Shown here one piece after another: positions 1 through 12,400 of a stretch of DNA of 24,224 nt. This stretch comes from a virus. The stretch lies in IMG/VR virus record IMGVR_UViG_3300018876_002325, positions 1-24,224 of that record. One strand, written 5' to 3'. How positions within the stretch are numbered: the first letter of the stretch is position 1; every line of letters starts with the position of its first letter. The notes under the pieces are model-generated. The model worked only from the letters and a program-made list of their open reading frames with translations, did not search any database and was not told the origin of the DNA. The translations under genes were made by a program, and so were the position numbers.

Positions 1-3
1 GAT

Positions 4-426
4 ATGTTTAACAACAACACGGCAAAGCCTTTTAAGAGCATGGATGAGGCGAGAAACTTTGCTAAGTTAAACGGCATGAACGACAATTCGTTGTCTCAAG
101 CAAGGATAAAGCAGCTTGCTAAAAAATTTAACCTACCCGAAGCCACCTGGGATAGGTCAGTAGCTAAAGACCTAGTAGACCACGGAATGACCGCTGAAGA
201 TGCTATGCGTGAGCGTGGTGTAAACCCCGTAACTGGTGAGCTAAGACCTGACGAACAGGCTCGTTTTGATGAAGCTGAACTTAGAAAATATAATGATTTT
301 AATAACGGAGGTCTTGAAAAGCTGTACAAAAAAAGAAAGGACGATCAGCTTCGCAGGGAGGGTGGCTGGCATTTCGATACCCCCGATCAATTACTAGCTC
401 GAAGGTTAAAAAACTACGCAGGTTAG
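4..426 (+). CDS. Unrecognised 140-residue phage protein upstream of the giant gene
   Basis: I do not recognise this protein. It is hydrophilic, highly charged and mostly helical in character, with no cysteine and no membrane segment. A central segment (about residues 70-85) reads GVNPVTGELRPDEQ, and the C-terminal third is rich in Lys and Arg. The ATG follows GAT directly, the same GATATG context seen at the starts at 431, 15652 and 15894, which supports this start. However, only three bases precede it, so an upstream start outside the window cannot be excluded. It ends with TAG four bases before the giant gene and is probably translated from the same message. Its position suggests a virion or virion-assembly role linked to the giant protein, but this is inference from context only. 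Confidence 0.7.
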   Translation: MFNNNTAKPFKSMDEARNFAKLNGMNDNSLSQARIKQLAKKFNLPEATWDRSVAKDLVDHGMTAEDAMRERGVNPVTGELRPDEQARFDEAELRKYNDFNNGGLEKLYKKRKDDQLRREGGWHFDTPDQLLARRLKNYAG

Positions 427-430
427 AGAT

Positions 431-3400
431 ATGTCAGGATTAGACGATCCTCTATTCAAAGACCCTTTTGATGACTCTAAAAGGACTCCTTCAAAAGACC
501 CTTTTTTTGATGGTATTGAAATAGACAACACATCTCCTCGTGTAAGGAGGTCTCCAAACCAATCGATGTATGTCCCACAGCAACCTGCACAGGCATACGA
601 ATCTCAGCCTCAAGAGGTAGATTCTAATATAGATAGTGATGGATTTTACGACCCCGTAGAAGGTCCTGGATACGACCCAGATTCTGTACCGCTCTACAGA
701 AAGTTTGAGAAGTTCAAGCAAGCTAAGAAAAAAATAGATACGCTTAAAAGCGATGCTGACAACAGGTATCGGCTTAGCGAAATGGAGCTAGATAAGTTTT
801 ACTCTGATACAGTAGTTCCCACATATTCTAGTTATATTGGGTCGGAAGAAATACCTGATTTTAAAAATGATGACAGATCTCAGTACTTGCAGGAGATGTC
901 ATTCCAGATGGATTCCGCAAGCAAGCGTCTTGCTGAAGGTGAGTCCTTTTTTACTTTAGGTAAAGACGAAGATTACGAAAAAGCTAAACAGTTCGCTAGC
1001 CCTGAAAAACTAAACAGCTTAGCTAACTTAAAAAAACAAGAAGCTCGTTTAATTGAGCAGAAAGATCTTTATAAAAAAAGAAGCTTAGATCGAGAGATCG
1101 AACATCGTCAGTTTAGAGATTTTGAGGCGAGCATCCCTGGCATCATAAAGACACAAGCACCTGTCTGGCTAAAACAGGCAAAAGCTCAGGCAGCAAAAAA
1201 CAAAGCCAAGTTTGCAGATTACGATCCTTATATAGGGGATGTTCGCGGACAGGGTGTTCCTAAAAGATCTGGCAAGAAGTACAATCAGTGGAAGGCGGAG
1301 TATGATGCTGCACAAAATCTTTTAGACTCAAAACTAGGAGACATAGATCCTACTGCTAAGTATGTTCTTTCTAGTTTAAATCACAAAGCTCGGGCAGAAT
1401 TAAGAGAAACCCTTAAGGGTCTTATGGCAGACCGAGAGGAGTCCCGCGACTTCAAGGATATGGGAGGCTTCTTCTCTAGTAAAGGAATGGCTGGAGGTCA
1501 TCCTGTAGGTATGACTGAGAAAGAGCGTTTCGTATTAGATTTAGATCTTTTAAGAAAAGCTGGTATATCTCAGTACAAGGGTCGTCCTATAAATGAGGTA
1601 ATTGAAGAAGAAGGCGGTGAGGACAAGATAACATCTCTTTCTGTAGTCTCTTCTGTATTAAAAGCTCACGCTCTTTATACAGAGTTAGGGGTCGAGGCAT
1701 GGAGCAATTGGGGTAAGCCAGGGAATGAGAAAAGGATGCAAGCCAAAGACATGGCTTTCTCTGCTTGGCAGGAGGCGTTGGGTCGTGCCGAGTCCGCTGA
1801 TTTAGGTAATGAATTAGTGAAAAGAAAGTCATCCCAGCACTGGCTCGGAGATCTTTATAGAATAGGTCAGGCATTATACAAAGGTTCTATTCGAGGGTAC
1901 GACAGGGAGCAGGGAACTCCTAGGAATCTTATTCGCATATTAGCGGGTGATGGCGGTATTGACGACTCAGCAATATCTAAGATTGTAGAAGCAGCTAAAG
2001 CAGAGCTGGACAACCCCAGGCAGAAAGACACAGAAAACTATTTAAAGCTCCTAGAGAACCAGTCTAAAGACCCTATAGAAGCTTTCAAAAAGCTGTTCGG
2101 TGATGATTACGAAGGCAGTGCCTCTGTCGTAATGTCTGAGATATTTGCAGAGTCGATGGGTAGTCTACTTCCTGCTTTCTTAAAGAATTTAATGGACGCA
2201 GGTCCTTACATGATCGGAGCTTCCTTGATTGAGGCTTTAGTTACTAAAAAACCAAACAAGACACTAGGTAAAGTATTCGGGAGAAATTTCAGATTAGGTG
2301 CTTCTGGTAGTTTCGGTTTAGCCTCTTTTCAAGTTTCTTACATCGGCAAAGTTCTCGAAGATCTTGGAAGTCTAGGCGTTGACATCAACAACCCTGAGCA
2401 TTTCGCAGCAGCTTGGTCTAACGAGGAGATCTCAGGGAAGATGCGTAAGAAAGCAGTCTATTATGCTGGGGGTGTTGCATTCTGGGACACAGTATCTGGT
2501 TTGTTCGCTGGTCGCATTTCTAAAGCCTTAAGTAAACCTTCCCAGATGATGGGTCTGTCAAGAAGCGGTCAGGCTATATTAAACTCATCTGCCGAGATTG
2601 TAGCTGGGTCTGCTAGTGGTATGCTAGGTGAAGGCACTGGCTACTTGCTATCACGAGAGGAGGGCGAGCAAACACCCTGGGACGACATTTTCCTAGAAGG
2701 TGCTATTGAGTTTGGTCCTGGCTCAGCAGGTGCAGTTATAGGGACTGGCCGTGCAATATTTAAGGATCAAAAAGTTCAAGACGCGTGGGAGAAGAATACA
2801 CCGAGAAAGCCTAAAGATTTAGTTGAAGGTGAAGAGGATCCAAAGGTAGTCACTCCAGAACAAGCACCTTCTCAAGACGGCTCTTCATTCCACACAATCC
2901 AAAGCAGGGGCACAAATTATAACTCTCTCACAATGTCTCCTGGTAGCTATGATGCTTTCAGCACTCAGCTTTCTGAGAACGGTTACGAGATGTCTGAAAT
3001 GGAAGCTGTTGGAGTTCAGGCTATTTTTGACAATATTATATACAGTCAAGAGTCGAGAGTAGACGCAAAAAACATCCATTTCATCTTAAATCAGAAAGAC
3101 GGTGCTGCTACTTTTAGGCGTGGCGAAAAAGGGGAGGCTATATTCTTCCTGAACCTTAATACCATCAAAAACTCCGAGCTAGGTCTTGTAGATGCCTTTT
3201 TGCATGAGTCGAATCACCTAGCTGAAAAGTTTTTATTAGACGAAGGTGTCGTCGAATCTTTTTACGATATGCTCACTGACGAGCAGAAGGAAGCCTCTAT
3301 ACTTGAGTACTCAAATAAAAACACTTCTGAATCCCGTAGAAAAGAAGCTTACGAAAAGTTAAAAAGCAATAAATCTCTCGCTAGATCTGAGTGGCTTGCG

Positions 3401-6400
3401 ATGCAGATGTCCCGTGTTCTAAAAGGCGATGATCTTTCTATGGAGCCTAAGCTCAAGTCCGAGCTCAAAAAGGTTATAAAGATTTTAAAAGAGCTTGTTA
3501 AAAACATTTTCAGTACAGCCGACTTAGCACCTGGTCAAAAGGGCAGTAAAGAAAGAATAGATTTTGAGCAGTATCTACTGGATCGTTTGAATTTTACTGA
3601 GCGTGTAGATAACGCTTCAGTTTCTACTCAACCTGTTCCAGACATAAAGCCTGAGCCCAAGCCTGAGCCCAAGCCTAAAGTAGAGAATAAAACAGCCCCA
3701 AGCGAGGCGAAGCCGAAGGCTTCTGCCGAGACTAAGAAACCAGCACTTCCGAAAGAGAAATACGATAAAGCAAAAGCACTTGTCAGGAAACATAACGCTC
3801 AAGGGAAGCCAGTTTCTGAAGTTTTAAATCGGTTAAGGAAGGCCACCAGCAATAAGTATTCTACTGAGTCTTACTCAGCTCTGGTTAACGAGGTGCTTAA
3901 TGAAGGGAAAGAGCCTGAATCAAAACCAAAACCCGCAGAAAAGAAACCAGCACCAAAAAAAGCTGAGCCCAAGCCTGAGCCCAAAAAGGAGACCCCTAAG
4001 AAGCCCAAAGCTGAACCCAAGCCAGAGGCTAAACCTGTGTTTAAGGAGCCTGAGCCTAAGCCAAAGAAACCAGCACCAAAGAAACCAGCACCAAAAAAGA
4101 AGGAGCTTAAAAGCCCTGTAAAGAATGTAGAGAAGTCTGCGTATGAGGAGGGCAGGGAGCTTGTTGCTGGAGGTTTAAGCGGTTTCGCTGCATATTCTCA
4201 GGTTATCCAGGGCAGGAACCTAACTAAGCAAGATTCTGAAAAGCTTTTAAATGATTTACTAAAGGAGGAGCAAAACCGTTTTACCGACCTCAACGCTCCC
4301 GAAATCGTAGGTTTAAGCAGACCTGAAGATAGTGTAGATTTCTCCTCAACTAAAGTTGCAGTAAAACTTACCCAGCTTTTTAAACTTCTTGGAACAGGTG
4401 TCGAAAGACCTCTCTCAACTTTAAGTAAGTACATTGTAGATAAATACATCAAGCAAGCCGTTGATCAGGGTTTTTATTTTAAAGCTAAACCAAATCAGTT
4501 TATTGTAGAAAACGGACAGCTTAGTTTATCAGGAAATATAGAAGATTATTTCTCCAATCAGTCCCCCGAGCTAGACGCCCTTGATCAGTACTACAATGAG
4601 GTTGTTAAGGACAGGTCAAAGACTTTCGACTACAAAAACCAGGAGACTCTCGGCAAGTCCACTTTTAAAAAAGACCCTAGCAAGAAGGGGTCTTCAAACA
4701 CTGAAGGTTCTCCGATTAAGAAGAGTAGTGAATTACTAGAGGCGGATTATTTAGAAAAGCGTAAGGCATTACTCAACAGCTTATCTAAAAAGAATCTAGC
4801 TGTTTCCCTAATCGATCCTGAATTTTTTAAAACTATTATAGACCCTGAGGGTGAGTCTTTATCGATATTCAACATAAACCTTCAAGGTCTACAGTCCGAG
4901 CTTAGGTCAAATCTTGCTAAAGCGTCTGATTTAAAGATTAAGCAAGACAAATTCATGTCTATTCTGCATGACTTTAGAACTTTGTTTTTAGCGGCTAAAC
5001 AGAAAGATGCCCTTAAGTCTACGATTTCGCAGTATGAAGAGCAGGTTAAAACTGCTTTTACTGAACTTGATAGTCTAGGTCTTTTAAATCAGCTCGAAGG
5101 CAGAGAAAAAGATGGTGTAAGTAGTCGTACATCTGTTTTTGCTACTATCATAGATGGTGTTATCCATCCTTCTGTATCTGAAAAACTGTTAGATAAAAGC
5201 ATTAAGCTTAATCCTGTTGAAGTAGAAACCGCTGAAGCTTACAAAATGGAACTTAACGGCGGTCTCGGGTTTGATCTTTATCTTAACGAGATCGCAAAAT
5301 TCTACGGGATACCAACAGTTCAAAATACATACCCTTCTCGCTCTGATGAGATAGGTGCTAAAGATGGCTCAATAGAGACAAATGTTTTAAAAACCGCTGA
5401 CATAAAAGACATAGCAGTGATGTCAGCAAATAACTTCATTTCACAGCTTAATCAGGAAAACGCTGAGAGAAGTACTACTCACTATAACAAACTTAAGCGT
5501 TTCTATTACTCCACATTAAACCCGACTTCTGCATTTGATGCATTTGGTAATAGGAGATCTAACAAACCAAACATGTCTGCAAATAAAGGACGGTTTATAG
5601 GTTTCACTAAATCACTCAGAGACCTTTCTCCTGAGATGAAGAAGTTCTACGAGAAAAACCCTGTCTTCTCTAGTGCTAAGGGGTTCCCTTTAGTACCTGA
5701 TAAATTTCCTACAGGTGAGGTAGGGTATAAGCTTTATTTCTTCTTAGATCAGTATTACTCCGCACAGGCAGATCCTAAGTATGCCAACAACCGACCAAAA
5801 CCTTCAAGTATAGAGATATTTGTTGAGGATGAAGGTAAGTGGTACTCTTTTGACGGCGTTAAGTATGAAGAAATAAATAGAGATGATATTTCTCTATCTT
5901 ACTCTGAGCATCTTGTCATGGCAGCAGATGGAGGGTATCAAGCTAACTACCACTTCCCGCTTAGGATAAAGATGGAGGTCGAGGATATATTTAAAAGGAC
6001 TTTCCCAGAAGAGTCTGGGGTATTTGGTATTCGCGGTCCTGTTCATTTAGGTTTTACCGAAGTTGACGGAAAGCCATCTTTTGAGGTTCTGACTACAGAT
6101 GAAAATGGTGAGATTGCTATAGATAACTTCGGTCTTGCTAGGAATGTAAAAGTAATAAAGGAGAGCCTTAATACTTTAGATAATTTAAAATTTATAGGAG
6201 ATAAAAGACCGAGTCTTTCTAAAAATCAAAAGCAGAGATATGAAAGCCTTCTCGCTGACCCAAGCATAAGTAAGGAGAAGAAGGAGGGCATTCAAAGAGC
6301 TTATGACATTTTAAAGCTAGTACCTTTTTCGTTTAACGGAATAACCTCTGGTTCAGGTCTTCCAAACTATTTTAATAATAACTGGAATACCATTGTTAGA

Positions 6401-9400
6401 AATACCCAGAGGGAGGTAGGGCGGACTGGTCAGGTTGATTACAACCCTACAATGCTTGAGATTTTCCTAGCATACCCAGACATGCCTTTCAACCTTGTTG
6501 ATACATTCGAGTATCAGATTAAAAGCAAGAAAGCCGCTATCGAGAAGCAGCTTAGTAAAGAGAAAAGAAATGAGCATTTGTTAGCTAAGCTTAGCCATGA
6601 GATTTCACTATTAGAGGAGAATCTATTTCAGACAAATGAAGCAATCAGGCTTTTCACAAAGTCTGGAAGAAAGCGTAAGCTGGACAAACCATTAATTCGT
6701 GAGTTTGTAAAAAAGGTTGATAATTACGAAGACATTAAAAGACCATTGTTTAGTGCTCTCCTAGAAGACATAAACAATCAGTTCCATAAATCTTTAGGTT
6801 TTTCCGACTTCCAAGGCATGACTTTCAAGGAAGGTCAGCAGAGGGATGAGGCCAGTATTCTTTACGACATGCTACTCGATCTTTCGGGAAACAAGAATGT
6901 GAGTTTCGGAAATAGGTTTGTTGAGGATGTACCCGTTCAACTGGAAGATATGAGGACTCAAGACCCTCAAGACTTTCGTACCGAAGAGTCTAAAAGGAGA
7001 GAGGACGGAAGTGCAGGTTTTACGCCTTCGGCCTCTGATCCAGAGTGGTTTGACGAGGAGACTCGAAGAAGTGTAGTAAAATTAAACCCCTATCTTTCTA
7101 TGCGTAAAGAGACCGCTAAGGAAAGAGAGGAAAGGCTAAAAGATTTTGATCCTGACTATTTTATTCAAAACGCAGAGAAGGAGCTTGAGTCGGTTATCCC
7201 TTTTATGCGTTCACCTATTTTCCAGAAGTATGCCGACTTGTACGCTTCAGCCCTAACAGATCAAGAAAAGCGTTCTATCCTAGATGAGGTAAATAACATG
7301 CCGATAAAAGGGATAGTCACCAGACAGGAGGTAAAGGCTTTTATAGACCGAATAAAGGCAGTTGATTTAATTAGAAACAACCCAAGTAAGGTTACAATTC
7401 AGTGGATGAACACCCAGTACAACGAGGTTGCTGCTGCTCAAAGATTTTTAGAAAATTCTAATCAAAGAGAGCTTTCGAAACTCAAGAAGGAATACCTAGA
7501 AGGCTTTTATAGACTAAACGAACAGATTAGAGTTGCAGGGCTAGATGCTGTTTATATGGAGTCCGATCCAAGTTACAGACCAGATATAGATTCTTTAGTT
7601 AAACAAAGAGATGCCTACATCAAGAGTTATGAAAACTTAGTTAAGAACGAAAGGCCAAAAGCTAAAAAAGTAGAGAAGAAAGAGGTTAAGAATTTCTACG
7701 ACGGCCCTGAAGCGTTTGAGATAATGACCGAGATTCTTAGGGAGCAAGAGAAGATGAGGATACACGAGTCCTTCCTTCGTCTTGTTAAGCTTCTTGCTAT
7801 GGGTATGCCTAAGTCAGCGATGAATGCTAGGATGTTCAACCTAGAGGTTTTGAGAAAAGTTCACGCTTTAGACCCAGACAACAAGGGCGGATTAATATCA
7901 AACCTGTGGTCTCATGAAAATCTAGACAGTTTCTACAGAGAAACATTTCCTGCTTATGAAAAAATCATGCAGGAGGACAAGATTGGCGATGTAAAAGCAT
8001 CAACTGGCGAAGAACAGTCAACAGTCCACCCTCAAGACCCTATACGGAGGAAGGTCTCATCCACAAGTAAGACCTCTGTTGCATACACAGACTCTAGTAA
8101 GGGTACAGTTACCCACGGAGATATTTTAAATAAGTATAGGAAATTTGCATCTAGCCCCGCTGGAGCAACATTTACTGAAAGTCAGAAGTCTGCTATTTTA
8201 GCCCAACACGCGTCTAGTCAACTCCTTGCTGATTTAGGTCTTAGCCGTAGGAATCATGATGATGTATTAGATTCTCGTCAATATATCATACTAGACCCTG
8301 AGTCAGAGGAAACTACTATAAAGCTAGACAACTCCGAGCGTGCTTCTGATATAGATGAGTACCACAATGCACTTCTAGATCTTCAGCAAAAAATGTCAGA
8401 GCCAGCCTCTCTTGCCTTGGACGACAGTGTGCTTAAGGAGATTGGCGTTCCCGATGAGGTTATCAAAACAAGGCCTACAAAGAGAGACATCTTAAGGTTC
8501 ATTGAGCAGAGTAACGAGGAGCTCGATATAAAATCATCAGAATCTGGCCTCGCTCTGGATATAGATGACTACAACAAGCTATCTAAACTAGAAGCAGTCC
8601 GTAATGAGTTATTAAAAGCTAGCGATAGGTTCTATGCAGCCGAGGAGAAGCTGCACGGTGCTATGTCTGAAGAAGGTTATTTTATAACCCCTCAGATGCT
8701 TGCTCTTTCAATATGGTCTGAGTCTCCCTTAAGCTCCTCTGCCCAGGTTGCGAAAGACCCTCAAAAAGATGCTAGGGGAGGTTGGAAACCTACGATGCAA
8801 GATAACGGGCTAGACGAGTTTTTAACTGCTAATAACCCTGCTTCACAAGATAAAGAACTAAAAGGCTGGATAGATAGAGATACAGAGTTTTTATCCAACC
8901 GCATATACAAGTCTAAGAACGGTAAGGACAATACCATATTAGACATCCTTTCAGAAATCGTACCTCAGAGAGAGAATGATTTTTCCGTAGCTCTAGAGGC
9001 ATATTATGGTTTTCTATCTAAAGCACCCCTAACAGAGGTTCAAAACGCCATCCTAGATCATCTTAATAAGTTTGGTATTAAGAGTGGTATCAAGAAGTTT
9101 AAAGTTCCAGATTCTTCTACATTAGAAACAGCAATCCAGAAGCTTTCAGGTCTTTTAAGAGACGCTAGCAAGGAAAACCAGTTAAAGAAGACAAGACTTT
9201 CGTCATACTCTGGAAACGCAATTTTCATGAATGACGGAGGTAATGTAAGAAGAAGAAGAATGAATCTCATACCTCCCGAGACATATCTTAATTTTATAGA
9301 TAAGCTTATAGAGGGTGCAAAGCAAAGAGAGTACTCTCCTAGAAAATCTTTATTTCTTAGAAAAAATACTGGCGTTTTAGATATTAAGCAAGACGGCCGA

Positions 9401-12400
9401 GTCATCCAGACCCTTACATTTTCTGACAACAAATCTATGGATAGGTTCGTCAAGAATATGAATGGCGTATTTTCTCAAACTAAAGAGCAGTACAAATCTT
9501 CTTTCGTAGCTCTTATGGGCTTAGATGTCGTAAGTAATAGAAAGCAGTTAGATGCAAAAAAGATAGGCGATTTAGTTATATACAAAGGCTCTCTACATAA
9601 GGTTGAGGCAAAAGGCGAAGATGGTAAAAAGGTTGTAGCTCAGGGTTTTGAAGAGATATTCAAAAACAAAGACGGAAGCTATAACTACGCAAGGTTGCAG
9701 ACTGCCTTCATGATCGCCTTCGCAAAATCAGATCCAGCTTCTTTTTATGAGAGCGGAGAGGTCAATACAGTAAGCGGTCAGCCCATTGATCGTGCTGGTA
9801 TATCTGCTGTTGCCAGAGATACTACCTCCATAAATTCCATAAGCCCTGACCTTCTTGATGCCATAGGAACCGACCTTGGTGCTGGTATATCTAAAAACAT
9901 ACATGATGACATAAACGACTACGAGTCTCTGCAAGACCAAGCTAGTTCTGGTCAAGATCTTGATTCACCCGTTATAGAGAAAAACCTTTCAGGTTTCCAA
10001 AAGATTTTAAAATGGATTATTGGTAATCAGTCTTTTTCTGATGCATTCACCCGTGCAGGTGTTGAGAAGAAGTTTAAGCTTAACGAGTCTATACGAAGGA
10101 ATCTAGTTAGCAGGGTAAAGCATTCGCTTCACTCTGGCATAGTCAACAGTTACTACGAGCTAGAGCAGATGAATGAGCTCATGATCCAGGATCTTATAAA
10201 ACAAGGTGTAATTGATCCTAATAACAAGGCGGATATGGACTCTGTCAGGCTCAATCAAAAGATCCGTCTCTACACGGGCAAGACAGGTGTTGAAGTAGAC
10301 GAAGCAAAAGCTCAATATGAAACTCCTTTCATGGAGAAAATTTCAGAGCTTAATGTGGAAGATCCTTTGAAGTTTTTCGGTGATTTTGCTTACGCTAGGT
10401 TTGCCAAAATAAGAAACAAATACATTCGGGAGAAGTATAAAAAGAGCCCTATGCTTGAAGGCAAAGATAAGGAAGGGAATATCCTGGGCTCAGGTATGTC
10501 AGAAAAAGAGGCTGACAGAATACTAAAAACAACAGAAAAGCATCCTGAATTCAAAAAACTAGACAGCATAGTTAAAGACTTCGATAAAATGAACATGGAT
10601 ACCTTGAGAATATTGGTAGAAGGTGAGGTTCTTTCGGCAGATCAATTTGCACGACTTAAAAAGGCAGCTACTAACGAAAAGGGCGAGTTTGTATGGGCTC
10701 CATTAAGAGGTTTTGAAAAAGAGATGATCGATGACTACCCAACTGGGTTAGACATGATCCAAGAAATGGTTCACATAGATGAAGTATCAGGAGCCCAGGG
10801 TACTGGTTCTGGTTTTAGTCAGACAGGTGGAAGACTGGCACTTACTGCAGCACTTGGTAGAACCACTAAAGCTAACTCTCATGAGATCTGGGGGAATGCG
10901 TTTCGAAGTAACCTTGAGGCTGTGCTTAGAGCTAACAAGAACAAAGAGACATCTAGAGGTCTTCTTGACTTGTTGAACATGGTAAACAAGGACGAAAAGT
11001 TAAAAAAAGAGTGGGGCGGAATCTTTCAAATAGTTAGACCGATAGATCTCGGTAAGCACTCCGAGACTAAAAAAGTTCTAAAGCTAAGCTATGACCCTGA
11101 TTTAGGGGAGGATAAGTCTTACTTTCAGGAGATGGAAGTAAATGCTCTAGAGTTAGAGGACAATGTGTTTACAGTTCGTGTAAAAGGTGAGCCTGTTTAC
11201 ATCATTTTTAAAGGCGATACAGGAAAGAGAATTTCGGATGCTCTGAAGAATAAGAACAACTTTCAGATGGGCCCTATCTTAAGAGCTTTCGGAATAGCTA
11301 GCGGGTTTTTCTCCTCTATCTATACTGTTTGGAACTTGGATTTCATTCTCACTAACTTTTTCAGGGATTTTGTTAGTGGTGTGTTGAACTTAAAATCAGA
11401 CCAAGAAACGAGAGACATAGCTAAACAGATTGTCGATCCTCGATCTATGTACGGCAACTTCAAAGGTATGTATGCAGTAGCAAAAGCCCGAAGAGCTGGT
11501 AAGAGTATGGATTCCGTTCTTTCAGATTCTGACAGAAGGTTCCTAAACGAGGTCATGAAAAAAGACCGAAATGATATAACCGAGGAGGAGTTAACTAAGC
11601 TATTCCAGAACCCAGCCATGACAGCTATCGCCATGCAGAAAGCAGGCGGTAAGGTTGAGTTCTTTGGTCTTATTGATGCAGAGAAGAAAACATCTGACAT
11701 TATTAGAAAGCTCAAGAGATTCCAAAAGTCTGGAAAGCCCTTCAATAGTAGAAATGCTGGAACTGTATTTTTTGACTGGGTTAATGACATCAACACAGGT
11801 GTTGAGAATGCAACTCGTATGCAGGCTTTCAAGGTTATGGTAATGAATGGTGCTACCTTTCAGAACGCTGCATATAAAGGAGGTAGAGAGGGCACTGTAG
11901 ATTTTAACAGAAAAGGAAATTACACAAATGTTTTCAATGCACTATTCCCATTCTTCGGTGCTGGCATCTCAGGTAATGCTCGTCTTGTAAGAGCACTTAC
12001 ATCTCCCGATATGGGAGGCTCTACTGAGTTCAAGCAAAGACTTTTGATGAAAATCATTATGGGAGGTTTTGCATACTCACTGCTTATGCGTCTGTACGCA
12101 GGCGAGGATGAAGAGACTGAGGAACAGCACTGGGATAGGCTGTCGTCATGGGAGAAAAAGCATGGGTTGAATATTTTCCTTAAACCTAACGGAGACGGGG
12201 GCAGGGTTGTAGCTCCTCTGCCTTATGGCTGGAATTTACCCTACGGAATCGGTGCTACGCTTGCAGATTTTGCGGTAGATTCAGCAGGTAAGGCAGACAG
12301 GAAGTATGGAGCTTTCGAAGCAGCGTCTGAAGTCTTAAGCAGTGCAATGGATACATTCCACCCAATGAGTGGCGGTACGGGTCTAGGTAGGGTTATACCA

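Noticed and set aside
3900-4121. Alternative plus frame over the Lys-Pro region
   Set aside because: Its repetitive Gln/Asn/Arg/Ser-rich product is the expected shadow of a repetitive Lys-Pro coding tract; no start signal supports it.
9058-9453. Minus-strand open frames inside the giant gene (also 11320-11832 and others)
   Set aside because: They lack ribosome sites, have shadow-like composition, and oppose a long convincing plus-strand frame.
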